In this document: piece by piece, positions 1 through 5,711 of the stretch | How positions within the stretch are numbered: the stretch's first letter is position 1 | Layout: each line of letters starts with the position of its first letter | DNA from: an uncultured Eubacteriales bacterium | Lineage (GTDB): Bacteria > Bacillota > Clostridia > Oscillospirales > CAG-272 | Assembly: GCA_900550625.1 (NCBI GenBank) | Contig: URSW01000099.1 | Coordinates: 1-6,395, forward strand | Reading direction: 5' to 3' | DNA: 6,395 bases | Made by a program: the position numbers and the translations under genes | Notes under the pieces: model-generated | What the model was told of the DNA's origin: nothing | The model's input: only the letters and a program-made list of their open reading frames with translations | Databases searched by the model: none

Positions 1-877
1 CTTCCTGAAGCATGCGCTTTTCGTTTCTTATGATGATAAGCGGAGCGCGTAGCTCGAGAAGTCTTTTCAGACGGTTGTTTCTGTTGATTACGCGGCGGTA
101 GAGATCGTTTAGATCGGAGGATGCAAAGCGTCCGCCGTCAAGCTGTACCATAGGACGTATTTCCGGAGGAATTACCGGAACGACGTCGAGGATCATCCAT
201 TCGGGGCGGTTGCCCGAGGTGCGGAATGCCTCGACAACCTCAAGACGCTTGATAATGCGAACCTTTTTCTGTCCGCTAGCCTTTTCGAGCTCCTCCTTGA
301 GCTGCTTTGATATCGCCTCGATATCAAGCTCCGCAAGAAGCTCCTTTATCGCCTCCGCGCCCATTCCGACGCGGAAATCATCCTCATATCTCTCATAGTA
401 GCTTCTGTACTCGCTCTCCTTGAGAAGCTGATACTTCGCCAAGGGAGTATTGCCGGGATCGATAACGATATACTGTGCGAAATAGAGCACCTTTTCGAGA
501 AGTCTGGGAGAAATATCGAGAAGCAGACCCATTCTCGAAGGGATCGCGCGGAAGTACCAAATGTGCGATACCGGAGCGGCAAGCTCGATATGACCCATTC
601 TCTCGCGTCGAACCTTCTTCTGCGTTACTTCAACTCCGCACTTCTCGCAGATCTTTCCCTTATGACGGATGCGCTTATACTTTCCGCAAAGGCATTCCCA
701 ATCCTTCGTAGGTCCGAAAATACGCTCGCAGAAGAGACCGTCACGCTCCGCCTTCAGAGTACGGTAATTTATGGTTTCGGGCTTTTTCACCTCGCCGTAT
801 GACCAGCTTCTGATCATCTCCGGCGACGCAAGACCGATTTTTATTGAATCAAACGTATGGTTGTTTTCCATCGGCAT
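1..877 (-). CDS. rpoC: DNA-directed RNA polymerase subunit beta' (5' part, truncated by window edge)
   Basis: This is the N-terminal 292 codons of the beta' subunit of the core RNA polymerase, open to the window edge with no stop. The N-terminal zinc-binding site is intact: Cys62, Cys64, Cys77 and Cys80 have the same spacing as E. coli Cys70/72/85/88. Other family landmarks are TINYRTLKAERDGLF-like sequence near residue 40, the block KVRRERMGHIELAAPVSHIW at about 88-107, the lid (RPMVQLDGGRFASSD, about 241-255), and the start of the sigma-binding clamp helices (DLYRRVINRNNRLKRLLEL). The fragment ends at RNEKRMLQE, so the catalytic NADFDGD motif lies outside. There is no large insertion in this part. 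The start is ATG at 877; a second ATG two codons in (871) is also possible, since the ribosome site could serve either. It follows rpoB by 47 bases and is almost certainly co-transcribed with it. Confidence 0.98.
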   Translation of the reverse strand, partial: MPMENNHTFDSIKIGLASPEMIRSWSYGEVKKPETINYRTLKAERDGLFCERIFGPTKDWECLCGKYKRIRHKGKICEKCGVEVTQKKVRRERMGHIELAAPVSHIWYFRAIPSRMGLLLDISPRLLEKVLYFAQYIVIDPGNTPLAKYQLLKESEYRSYYERYEDDFRVGMGAEAIKELLAELDIEAISKQLKEELEKASGQKKVRIIKRLEVVEAFRTSGNRPEWMILDVVPVIPPEIRPMVQLDGGRFASSDLNDLYRRVINRNNRLKRLLELRAPLIIIRNEKRMLQE

Positions 878-881
878 TATA

Positions 882-891
882 CCTCTTCCTT
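882..891 (-). promoter_or_regulatory. rpoC Shine-Dalgarno
   Basis: The minus strand reads AAGGAAGAGG just before rpoC. AAGGA lies 9 nt before the ATG at 877. The GAGG end lies 4 nt before that ATG and 10 nt before the ATG at 871. The purine run therefore supports either start, with the first slightly favoured by its AAGGA core. Confidence 0.75.
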
Positions 892-902
892 ATTACTTTG
901 AT

Positions 903-915
903 CACGCATCGCGTG
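903..915 (-). other. small hairpin in the rpoB-rpoC spacer
   Basis: Perfect inverted repeat CACGC-GAT-GCGTG, with a 5-bp stem and 3-nt loop, starting 9 nt after the rpoB stop codon. No T-run follows (the next bases are ATCAAAGTAATAAGG), so it is not an intrinsic terminator. It could affect mRNA processing or stability, or be chance. Confidence 0.35.
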
Positions 916-924
916 CCGGAATTA

Positions 925-3900
925 TCAGAAATCGACGAATTCGTCATCGGAGTCGCTGTCGTCCGATGCGTTATCGCTGTCAAAATCCGCATCCGTGAAG
1001 GAATTGTAGAGATCGTCCGTCTCAACGCTTTCGCCGAGATCGGCCTCGGTCACGTCGGGACCCGTGGGGATATTCGGCGCTTCCGGAGCATCGTCGGTAA
1101 AGCTTGTCATCTCGATCTCGTTTCCGTCCTTGTCGAGGACACGGATATCAAGAGCAAGAGACTGAAGCTCCTTGACAAGGACCTTGAAGGACTCGGGAAC
1201 GCCCGGAGTCGGGATGTTCTGACCCTTGACGATTGCCTCGTAAGCCTTGACACGTCCGGTAACATCGTCGGACTTGACGGTGAGGATTTCCTGAAGCGTG
1301 TAAGCCGCGCCGTAAGCCTCGAGTGCCCAAACCTCCATTTCTCCGAAACGCTGTCCGCCGAACTGCGCCTTACCGCCGAGCGGCTGCTGCGTAACGAGGG
1401 AGTAAGGACCTGTCGAACGTGCGTGGATCTTATCGTCAACAAGGTGATGGAGCTTGAGGTAGTACATGATTCCAACGGTTACAGGGTTGTCGAAAGGCTC
1501 GCCCGTTCTGCCGTCGTAGAGGATCGTCTTTCCGTCGACGATCTTCTGCTTTTCCTCGCCGGTGACGGGATCGGTAACGGTAAAGGTCGTCTTTCCGTCG
1601 GTGCGCTCGCCGGGGAGAACATCACGCTCGAGTCCCGCCATCTTGAGGCACTCGGTAATATCCTTCTCCGTTGCACCGTCGAATACGGGGGTCATTATCT
1701 TCCAGCCGAGACGCTTTGCCGCGATACCAAGGTGAACCTCAAGCACCTGACCGATGTTCATTCGGGAAGGAACGCCGAGGGGGTTGAGCACGATATCAAG
1801 CGGAGTGCCGTCGGGCAGGAAGGGCATATCCTCGGGAGGAAGTATACGGGAAACGACACCCTTGTTTCCGTGACGTCCCGCCATCTTATCTCCGACGGAT
1901 ATCTTCCTCTTCTGTGCGATGTATACCCTGACAACACGGTTTACGCCGGGGGCAAGCTCGTCGCCGTTCTCGCGGGAGAACTCCCGGACATCGACGATTA
2001 TTCCGTTTTCGCCGTGAGGAACGCGGAGCGAAGTATCGCGCACGTCTCTCGACTTCTCGCCGAAGATCGCGCGGAGAAGTCTTTCCTCGGCGGTAAGCTC
2101 GGTCTCTCCCTTAGGAGTTACCTTACCGACGAGAATGTCGCCTGCGCGAACCTCTGTTCCGATCTTGATAACGCCGTTTGCGTCAAGATCCTTGAGTGCG
2201 TCTTCGCCGACGTTCGGGATCTCGCGGGTGATCTCCTCCGGACCGAGCTTCGTGTCACGCGCTTCGTGGGAATACTCCTCGATATGGATCGAGGTGTAAA
2301 CGTCATCACGCACAAGACGCTCGTTGAGAAGTACCGCGTCCTCGTAGTTATAGCCTTCCCATGTCATGAATCCGACAAGTGCGTTCTTACCGAGTGCAAT
2401 CTCACCATCTGCGGTGCCGGGACCGTCGGAAATGACCTGACCTTCATCGACGCTCTCGCCGACGCCGACGATCGGGCGCTGATTTACGCACGTTCCCTGA
2501 TTGGAACGCTTGAATTTTATAAGGTGGTAGGTGTCCTTCGTGCCGTCCTCGCGGCGGATGACGATCTGATCCGACGTTACGGTCTCAACCGTACCCGGAT
2601 TCTTCGCAACTATGACAACTCCGGAGTCAACGGCAGCCTTGTATTCCATACCGGTTCCGACAATCGGAGAATCCGTAACCATAAGCGGAACCGCCTGCTT
2701 CTGCATGTTCGATCCCATAAGTGCTCGGGAGTTATCGTCGTTCTCGAGGAAGGGGATCATTGCAGTCGCAACGGAAACCACCATCTTAGGCGAAACGTCC
2801 ATGAAGTCGATGCGGGATGCTTCAACCTCGATGATCTCGTTGCGGTCGCGCGCCGCAACGCGCTTATTCACGAAGCGGTGATTCTCATCGAGAGGCTCGT
2901 TTGCCTGAGCGATAATGTATTTATCCTCAACGTCAGCCGTCATGTACACGACCTCGTCGGTGACGACGCCGGTTTCGCGGTCAACGCGGCGGTACGGAGC
3001 CTCGATGAAGCCGTACTTGCTTATGCGTGCATACGTTGCGAGTGACGATATAAGTCCGATGTTGGGTCCTTCCGGAGTCTCGATCGGGCACATACGACCG
3101 TAATGAGTATAGTGAACGTCTCGGACATCGAACGATGCACGGTCGCGGCTCAGCCCTCCGGGACCGAGTGCGGAGAGACGGCGCTTGTTCGTAAGCTCTG
3201 CGAGCGGGTTATTCTGATCCATGAACTGCGACAGCGGCGACGATCCGAAGAACTCGCGTATTGCAGTTACAACGGGACGGATATTGATGAGCGTCTGAGG
3301 AGTGAGCGTTTCGTTGTCCTGAACGGTCATTCTCTCCTTGACGATCTTATCCATACGGGAAAGACCGATTCTGAGTTGATTCTGGAGAAGCTCTCCGACG
3401 CAGCGCAGGCGGCGGTTGCCGAGATGGTCGATATCGTCGGTGGTACCGATGCCGTGCGAAAGGCAGAGGAGGTAGTTGATCGACGAAAGGATATCCTCGC
3501 GGGTAATATGCTTCGGTGAAAGCTCTCCGCGGCGGCGGTGTGCAAGCTCAATCACTTCCTCGCGCTCGCCCTCTGCCTCCTCCATGATCTCGAGAAGCAC
3601 GTCGGTGCGGACCTTCTCGTCGATGCCCGCCTCGGTGAGGTCGTAGCCGAGAACATCGGCGGGGTAAACCGTCATGTTGGAGAACACCTTGACCTCGGTT
3701 CCGTCCTCAAGACGGACGTAAACCTCGTTGACGCCGGCGCGCTCAATCTCGCGCGCATCCTCTTCGGTTATCTTTCTTCCGTCCTCAAACACGATCTCGC
3801 CGGTAACGGGGCTTATCGCGGGACGCGACAGCGTCTGTCCGAGTACACGGTTTGCGACGGAAAGCTTTTTATCGTATTTGTACCTGCCGACGGGGGCGAG

Positions 3901-4740
3901 ATCGTAACGCTTTGGATCGAAGAACAAATTGTTTATAAGTATCTCGGCGCTTTCAACAATCGCAGGCTCGCCCGGACGAAGCTTCTTGTATATCTCCTTG
4001 AGAGCCTCCTCACGGATGCTCGTGTTGTTCTCAACGGCAAGTCCGACGGTCTCGTCCTTGTCAAGCGTCGCCGAAAGCTTTACCTCGTCTCCGAACATAT
4101 CGCGAAGCTCGGCTTCGGACTCGATTCCGAGCGCGTGGATAAGCACGGTCACGGGGATCTTGCGGTTCTTATCGATGCGCACATAGAAAACATCGTTTGC
4201 ATCCGTCTCGTATTCAAGCCATGCGCCGCGGTACGGGATCACCGTAGTGGCGTAGGTGTGCTTGCCGGTTTTGTCGATATCCGAAGAATAGTAGATTCCG
4301 GGAGAGCGAACGATCTGCGAAACGATAACGCGCTCCGCTCCGTTTATAACGAAAGTTCCCTTGTCCGTCATTATGGGAAAATCACCCATGAATATCTCGG
4401 ATTGCTTGACTTCGCCCGTCAGCTTATTCGAGAGACGCACATCGACCTTGAGCGGCGCCGCATAGTTTGCGTCGCGTTCCTTGCACTCCTCAACGGGATA
4501 TTTTACTTTGGATTCGTCAATGGAAAAGGATACAAAGTCGATAAAGAGATTTCCCGAATAATCAACGATCGGGGAAACATCCTCGAGAACCTCCTGAATT
4601 CCTTTTTCCATGAACCATCGGTATGAACCCTTCTGCACTTCGAGCAGATCGGGCATCTGAATGGGCTCTTCGATCTTGGAGAAGCTCATTCTCACTTTTT
4701 TTCCGACTTTCTGGGGCTTGACCATCTGGTTTTCAGCCAT
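925..4740 (-). CDS. rpoB: DNA-directed RNA polymerase subunit beta
   Basis: Complete 1271-residue beta subunit of RNA polymerase, which forms one side of the active-site cleft and binds rifamycins. Visible landmarks: protrusion segment VIVSQIVRSPGIYY; rifampicin region from FFGSSPLSQFMDQNNPL through KRRLSALGPGGLSRDRA (about residues 497-532); RMCPIETPEGPNIGLI; WEGYNYEDAVL with Glu800/Asp801 (E. coli 813/814); GDKMAGRHGNKG with Lys952 and Lys960 (E. coli 1065/1073); and the clamp-contacting SLVTQQPLGGKAQFGGQRFGEMEVWALE block. The offset to E. coli numbering jumps from 13 to 113 between these sites, so the roughly 100-residue proteobacterial insertion is absent, as in Firmicutes. The last 60 residues form an acidic, lysine- and arginine-free tail. 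Residue 518 is Asn where E. coli has His526. The start ATG at 4740 has GGAG 10 nt upstream. Its upstream neighbour is a deacetylase, not rplL, and it has its own promoter. Confidence 0.99.
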   Translation of the reverse strand: MAENQMVKPQKVGKKVRMSFSKIEEPIQMPDLLEVQKGSYRWFMEKGIQEVLEDVSPIVDYSGNLFIDFVSFSIDESKVKYPVEECKERDANYAAPLKVDVRLSNKLTGEVKQSEIFMGDFPIMTDKGTFVINGAERVIVSQIVRSPGIYYSSDIDKTGKHTYATTVIPYRGAWLEYETDANDVFYVRIDKNRKIPVTVLIHALGIESEAELRDMFGDEVKLSATLDKDETVGLAVENNTSIREEALKEIYKKLRPGEPAIVESAEILINNLFFDPKRYDLAPVGRYKYDKKLSVANRVLGQTLSRPAISPVTGEIVFEDGRKITEEDAREIERAGVNEVYVRLEDGTEVKVFSNMTVYPADVLGYDLTEAGIDEKVRTDVLLEIMEEAEGEREEVIELAHRRRGELSPKHITREDILSSINYLLCLSHGIGTTDDIDHLGNRRLRCVGELLQNQLRIGLSRMDKIVKERMTVQDNETLTPQTLINIRPVVTAIREFFGSSPLSQFMDQNNPLAELTNKRRLSALGPGGLSRDRASFDVRDVHYTHYGRMCPIETPEGPNIGLISSLATYARISKYGFIEAPYRRVDRETGVVTDEVVYMTADVEDKYIIAQANEPLDENHRFVNKRVAARDRNEIIEVEASRIDFMDVSPKMVVSVATAMIPFLENDDNSRALMGSNMQKQAVPLMVTDSPIVGTGMEYKAAVDSGVVIVAKNPGTVETVTSDQIVIRREDGTKDTYHLIKFKRSNQGTCVNQRPIVGVGESVDEGQVISDGPGTADGEIALGKNALVGFMTWEGYNYEDAVLLNERLVRDDVYTSIHIEEYSHEARDTKLGPEEITREIPNVGEDALKDLDANGVIKIGTEVRAGDILVGKVTPKGETELTAEERLLRAIFGEKSRDVRDTSLRVPHGENGIIVDVREFSRENGDELAPGVNRVVRVYIAQKRKISVGDKMAGRHGNKGVVSRILPPEDMPFLPDGTPLDIVLNPLGVPSRMNIGQVLEVHLGIAAKRLGWKIMTPVFDGATEKDITECLKMAGLERDVLPGERTDGKTTFTVTDPVTGEEKQKIVDGKTILYDGRTGEPFDNPVTVGIMYYLKLHHLVDDKIHARSTGPYSLVTQQPLGGKAQFGGQRFGEMEVWALEAYGAAYTLQEILTVKSDDVTGRVKAYEAIVKGQNIPTPGVPESFKVLVKELQSLALDIRVLDKDGNEIEMTSFTDDAPEAPNIPTGPDVTEADLGESVETDDLYNSFTDADFDSDNASDDSDSDDEFVDF

Positions 4741-4750
4741 TAAAAATCAA

Positions 4751-4754
4751 CTCC
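4751..4754 (-). promoter_or_regulatory. rpoB Shine-Dalgarno
   Basis: GGAG on the minus strand (context ACGGAGTT), 10 nt before the rpoB ATG. The spacer between it and the ATG is AT-rich (TTGATTTTTA), which should keep the start region unpaired. The spacing is a little longer than ideal. No better ribosome site precedes the second ATG at codon 6. Confidence 0.6.
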
Positions 4755-4805
4755 GTTCTTCATGTCCTTCGCGCCTCACCGCCGCTTTATTCTAAACGCC
4801 GAAAG

Positions 4806-4819
4806 TGCCTTTTCAGGCA
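4806..4819 (-). other. GAAA-tetraloop hairpin in the rpoB leader
   Basis: The minus strand reads TGCCT-GAAA-AGGCA: a 5-bp perfect stem closed by a GNRA-class tetraloop. It lies about 20 nt after the predicted transcription start and about 65 nt before rpoB. It is followed by CTTTCGG, not a T-run, so it is not a terminator. It may be a stabilising or regulatory leader element. I do not recognise it as a known riboswitch or ribosomal-protein leader. Confidence 0.4.
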
Positions 4820-4846
4820 ATTTGAGCGATTCTGACGCAGTTTATT

Positions 4847-4875
4847 ATTTTATCATTAATATATACGAATGTCAA
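4847..4875 (-). promoter_or_regulatory. sigma-A-type promoter for rpoBC
   Basis: Perfect -35 TTGACA (4870-4875), exactly 17 bases, then -10 TAAAAT (4847-4852; 5 of 6 to TATAAT). A TG one base before the -10 (4854-4855) makes it an extended -10. The predicted start of transcription is near 4840, giving a leader of about 100 nt to rpoB. It lies downstream of the terminator of the deacetylase unit, so it is the expected driver of rpoB and rpoC. The near-consensus match fits a strongly expressed housekeeping gene. The start site itself is inferred. Confidence 0.85.
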
Positions 4876-4931
4876 TGAATACGGAGAAAAAAGCCGCTTC
4901 ACCGGGTCATTATTTACCGTATGGTTTCAAA

Positions 4932-4954
4932 ACATTTACAATAATGTTAAATGT
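4932..4954. repeat. AT-rich inverted repeat upstream of the rpoB promoter
   Basis: ACATTTA and TAAATGT form perfect 7-base arms around a 9-base centre, 57 bases upstream of the -35 box and 19 bases past the deacetylase terminator T-run. Further TTTACA/GTAAAT words lie close by (about 4915 and 4965). It could be an operator for an AT-preferring regulator or chance in AT-rich DNA. No T-run or GC-rich stem suggests termination. Confidence 0.25.
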
Positions 4955-4972
4955 AAAAAAACTGTAAATTAT

Positions 4973-5009
4973 AAAAAGAGCTGCCCGGTCAGCTTATGCC
5001 GAGCAGCTC
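4973..5009 (-). terminator. intrinsic terminator of the deacetylase unit
   Basis: On the minus strand GAGCTGCTCGG (4999-5009) pairs with CCGGGCAGCTC (4978-4988). This gives an 11-bp stem with one T-G wobble and a 10-nt loop, followed at once by TTTTT (4973-4977). The 5' arm consists of coding sequence for the last residues of the deacetylase, and the stop codon lies in the loop. It is strand-specific: no T-run follows on the plus strand. It separates the deacetylase transcript from rpoBC. Confidence 0.88.
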
Positions 5010-5711
5010 CGATACGGTAACGAAGGAAAATCCCCGCCTCTTCAATTCCGGAATTATTTTTTCGAGTGATTCGGGAGTCGGCGACTTTTTTGCGATATAA
5101 TCGTGAAAAAGGATGATATCGCCGCTTTTCGCCTTGCCGAGAACCTCCTTCGTAATGTTTTCCACTTTATTGTGCGCCCAATCGCGCGTGTCGATCGTCC
5201 ACAGTATCACTGTATAGTCGAGCCTGTCCGCGATACGGAATATCGAATCGTTGTAAAGACCTCCCGGCGGACGGAGAAGGCGCGTGCGGTACTCGTTTTC
5301 CTCGAAGACCGCATTTTCCGCCGACATTATCTCCTCGCACTCCTTCCGGTAGCTGAGCTTCGAGAGGTTCGCGTGGGAAAATGTATGGTTTCCGAGCTCA
5401 TGCCCGTCCGCAATCACGCGCCCGACGACATCGGGGTATCGCTCCACATTTTCCCCGACGACAAAAAACGTCGCGCGTACTCCGTACTTTTTAAGGATCG
5501 CAAGAATTTTGTCGGTATACTCCGGGTGTGGTCCGTCGTCAAAAGTCAGCGCAAGCTTCATATCGGCGTCGGGATTTGAATAGTGAACGCATCCGCTGTC
5601 CTCCTCCGCCGCTGCCGTCCCCGGAAGCGATGCAAGCACAGCGGCAAGAGACACGGCGCAAGCAAGAACAAGCGCCGAGATCACAAACAAACGAAGCTTT
5701 GGCATCTTCAT
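4989..5711 (-). CDS. secreted polysaccharide deacetylase (CE4 / NodB-homology family)
   Basis: A 240-residue metal-dependent amidase/esterase of carbohydrate esterase family 4, which removes acetyl groups from GlcNAc-type glycans; peptidoglycan is the likely substrate. Residues 1-35 form a signal peptide: basic MKMPKLR, hydrophobic core about 8-29, probable cut after TAAA. All five CE4 motifs are intact: TFDDGP (catalytic Asp58, metal Asp59); NHTFSH (metal His109, His113); RPPGG (Arg147); DTRDW (Asp174, Trp178); and ILFHD (catalytic His203). It should be active outside the membrane. Cys18 lies in VLAC, a weak lipobox, but hydrophobic sequence continues beyond it, so ordinary cleavage is favoured. 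The start overlaps the upstream deacetylase stop as ATGA, implying translational coupling; an ATG at 5705 is an equal or better start for the ribosome site. The exact substrate and subfamily (PdaB-like or a vegetative peptidoglycan deacetylase) cannot be settled by reading. Confidence 0.93.
   Translation of the reverse strand: MKMPKLRLFVISALVLACAVSLAAVLASLPGTAAAEEDSGCVHYSNPDADMKLALTFDDGPHPEYTDKILAILKKYGVRATFFVVGENVERYPDVVGRVIADGHELGNHTFSHANLSKLSYRKECEEIMSAENAVFEENEYRTRLLRPPGGLYNDSIFRIADRLDYTVILWTIDTRDWAHNKVENITKEVLGKAKSGDIILFHDYIAKKSPTPESLEKIIPELKRRGFSFVTVSELLGIS

Noticed and set aside
844..3045. A 733-codon plus-strand open frame running antisense through the rpoC start and most of rpoB
   Set aside because: Its codons are exactly in register opposite the rpoB codons, so a stop would need TTA, CTA or TCA in rpoB, which this gene seldom uses. 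The product is low-complexity and resembles no family, while the opposite strand is unmistakable RpoB.
3103..4626. Further plus-strand open frames (3103-3519 and 3538-4626) antisense to rpoB
   Set aside because: Same in-register antisense frame as the larger shadow, with no ribosome site or recognisable domain. They are explained by rpoB codon usage.
4887..4905. Possible second terminator before the rpoB promoter (CCGGTGAAGCGGC followed by TTTTTT on the minus strand)
   Set aside because: The best stem is only about 3 bp, too weak for an intrinsic terminator. The run of T may instead simply be upstream promoter context.
4936..4970. A second rpoB promoter built on a TTTACA -35 word
   Set aside because: At 16-17 base spacing the candidate -10 boxes (CATTAT, ATTATT) match TATAAT poorly, and a far better promoter lies at 4847-4875.
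5103..5579. A 158-codon plus-strand frame antisense to the secreted deacetylase
   Set aside because: In register opposite the deacetylase codons. The deacetylase has all five CE4 motifs, and the antisense product has no family features.
5658..5669. Lipobox (VLAC, Cys18) making the secreted deacetylase a lipoprotein
   Set aside because: Leu at -2 is unusual and hydrophobic sequence continues for about ten residues after the cysteine. A signal-peptidase I site after TAAA fits better, though this cannot be fully excluded.
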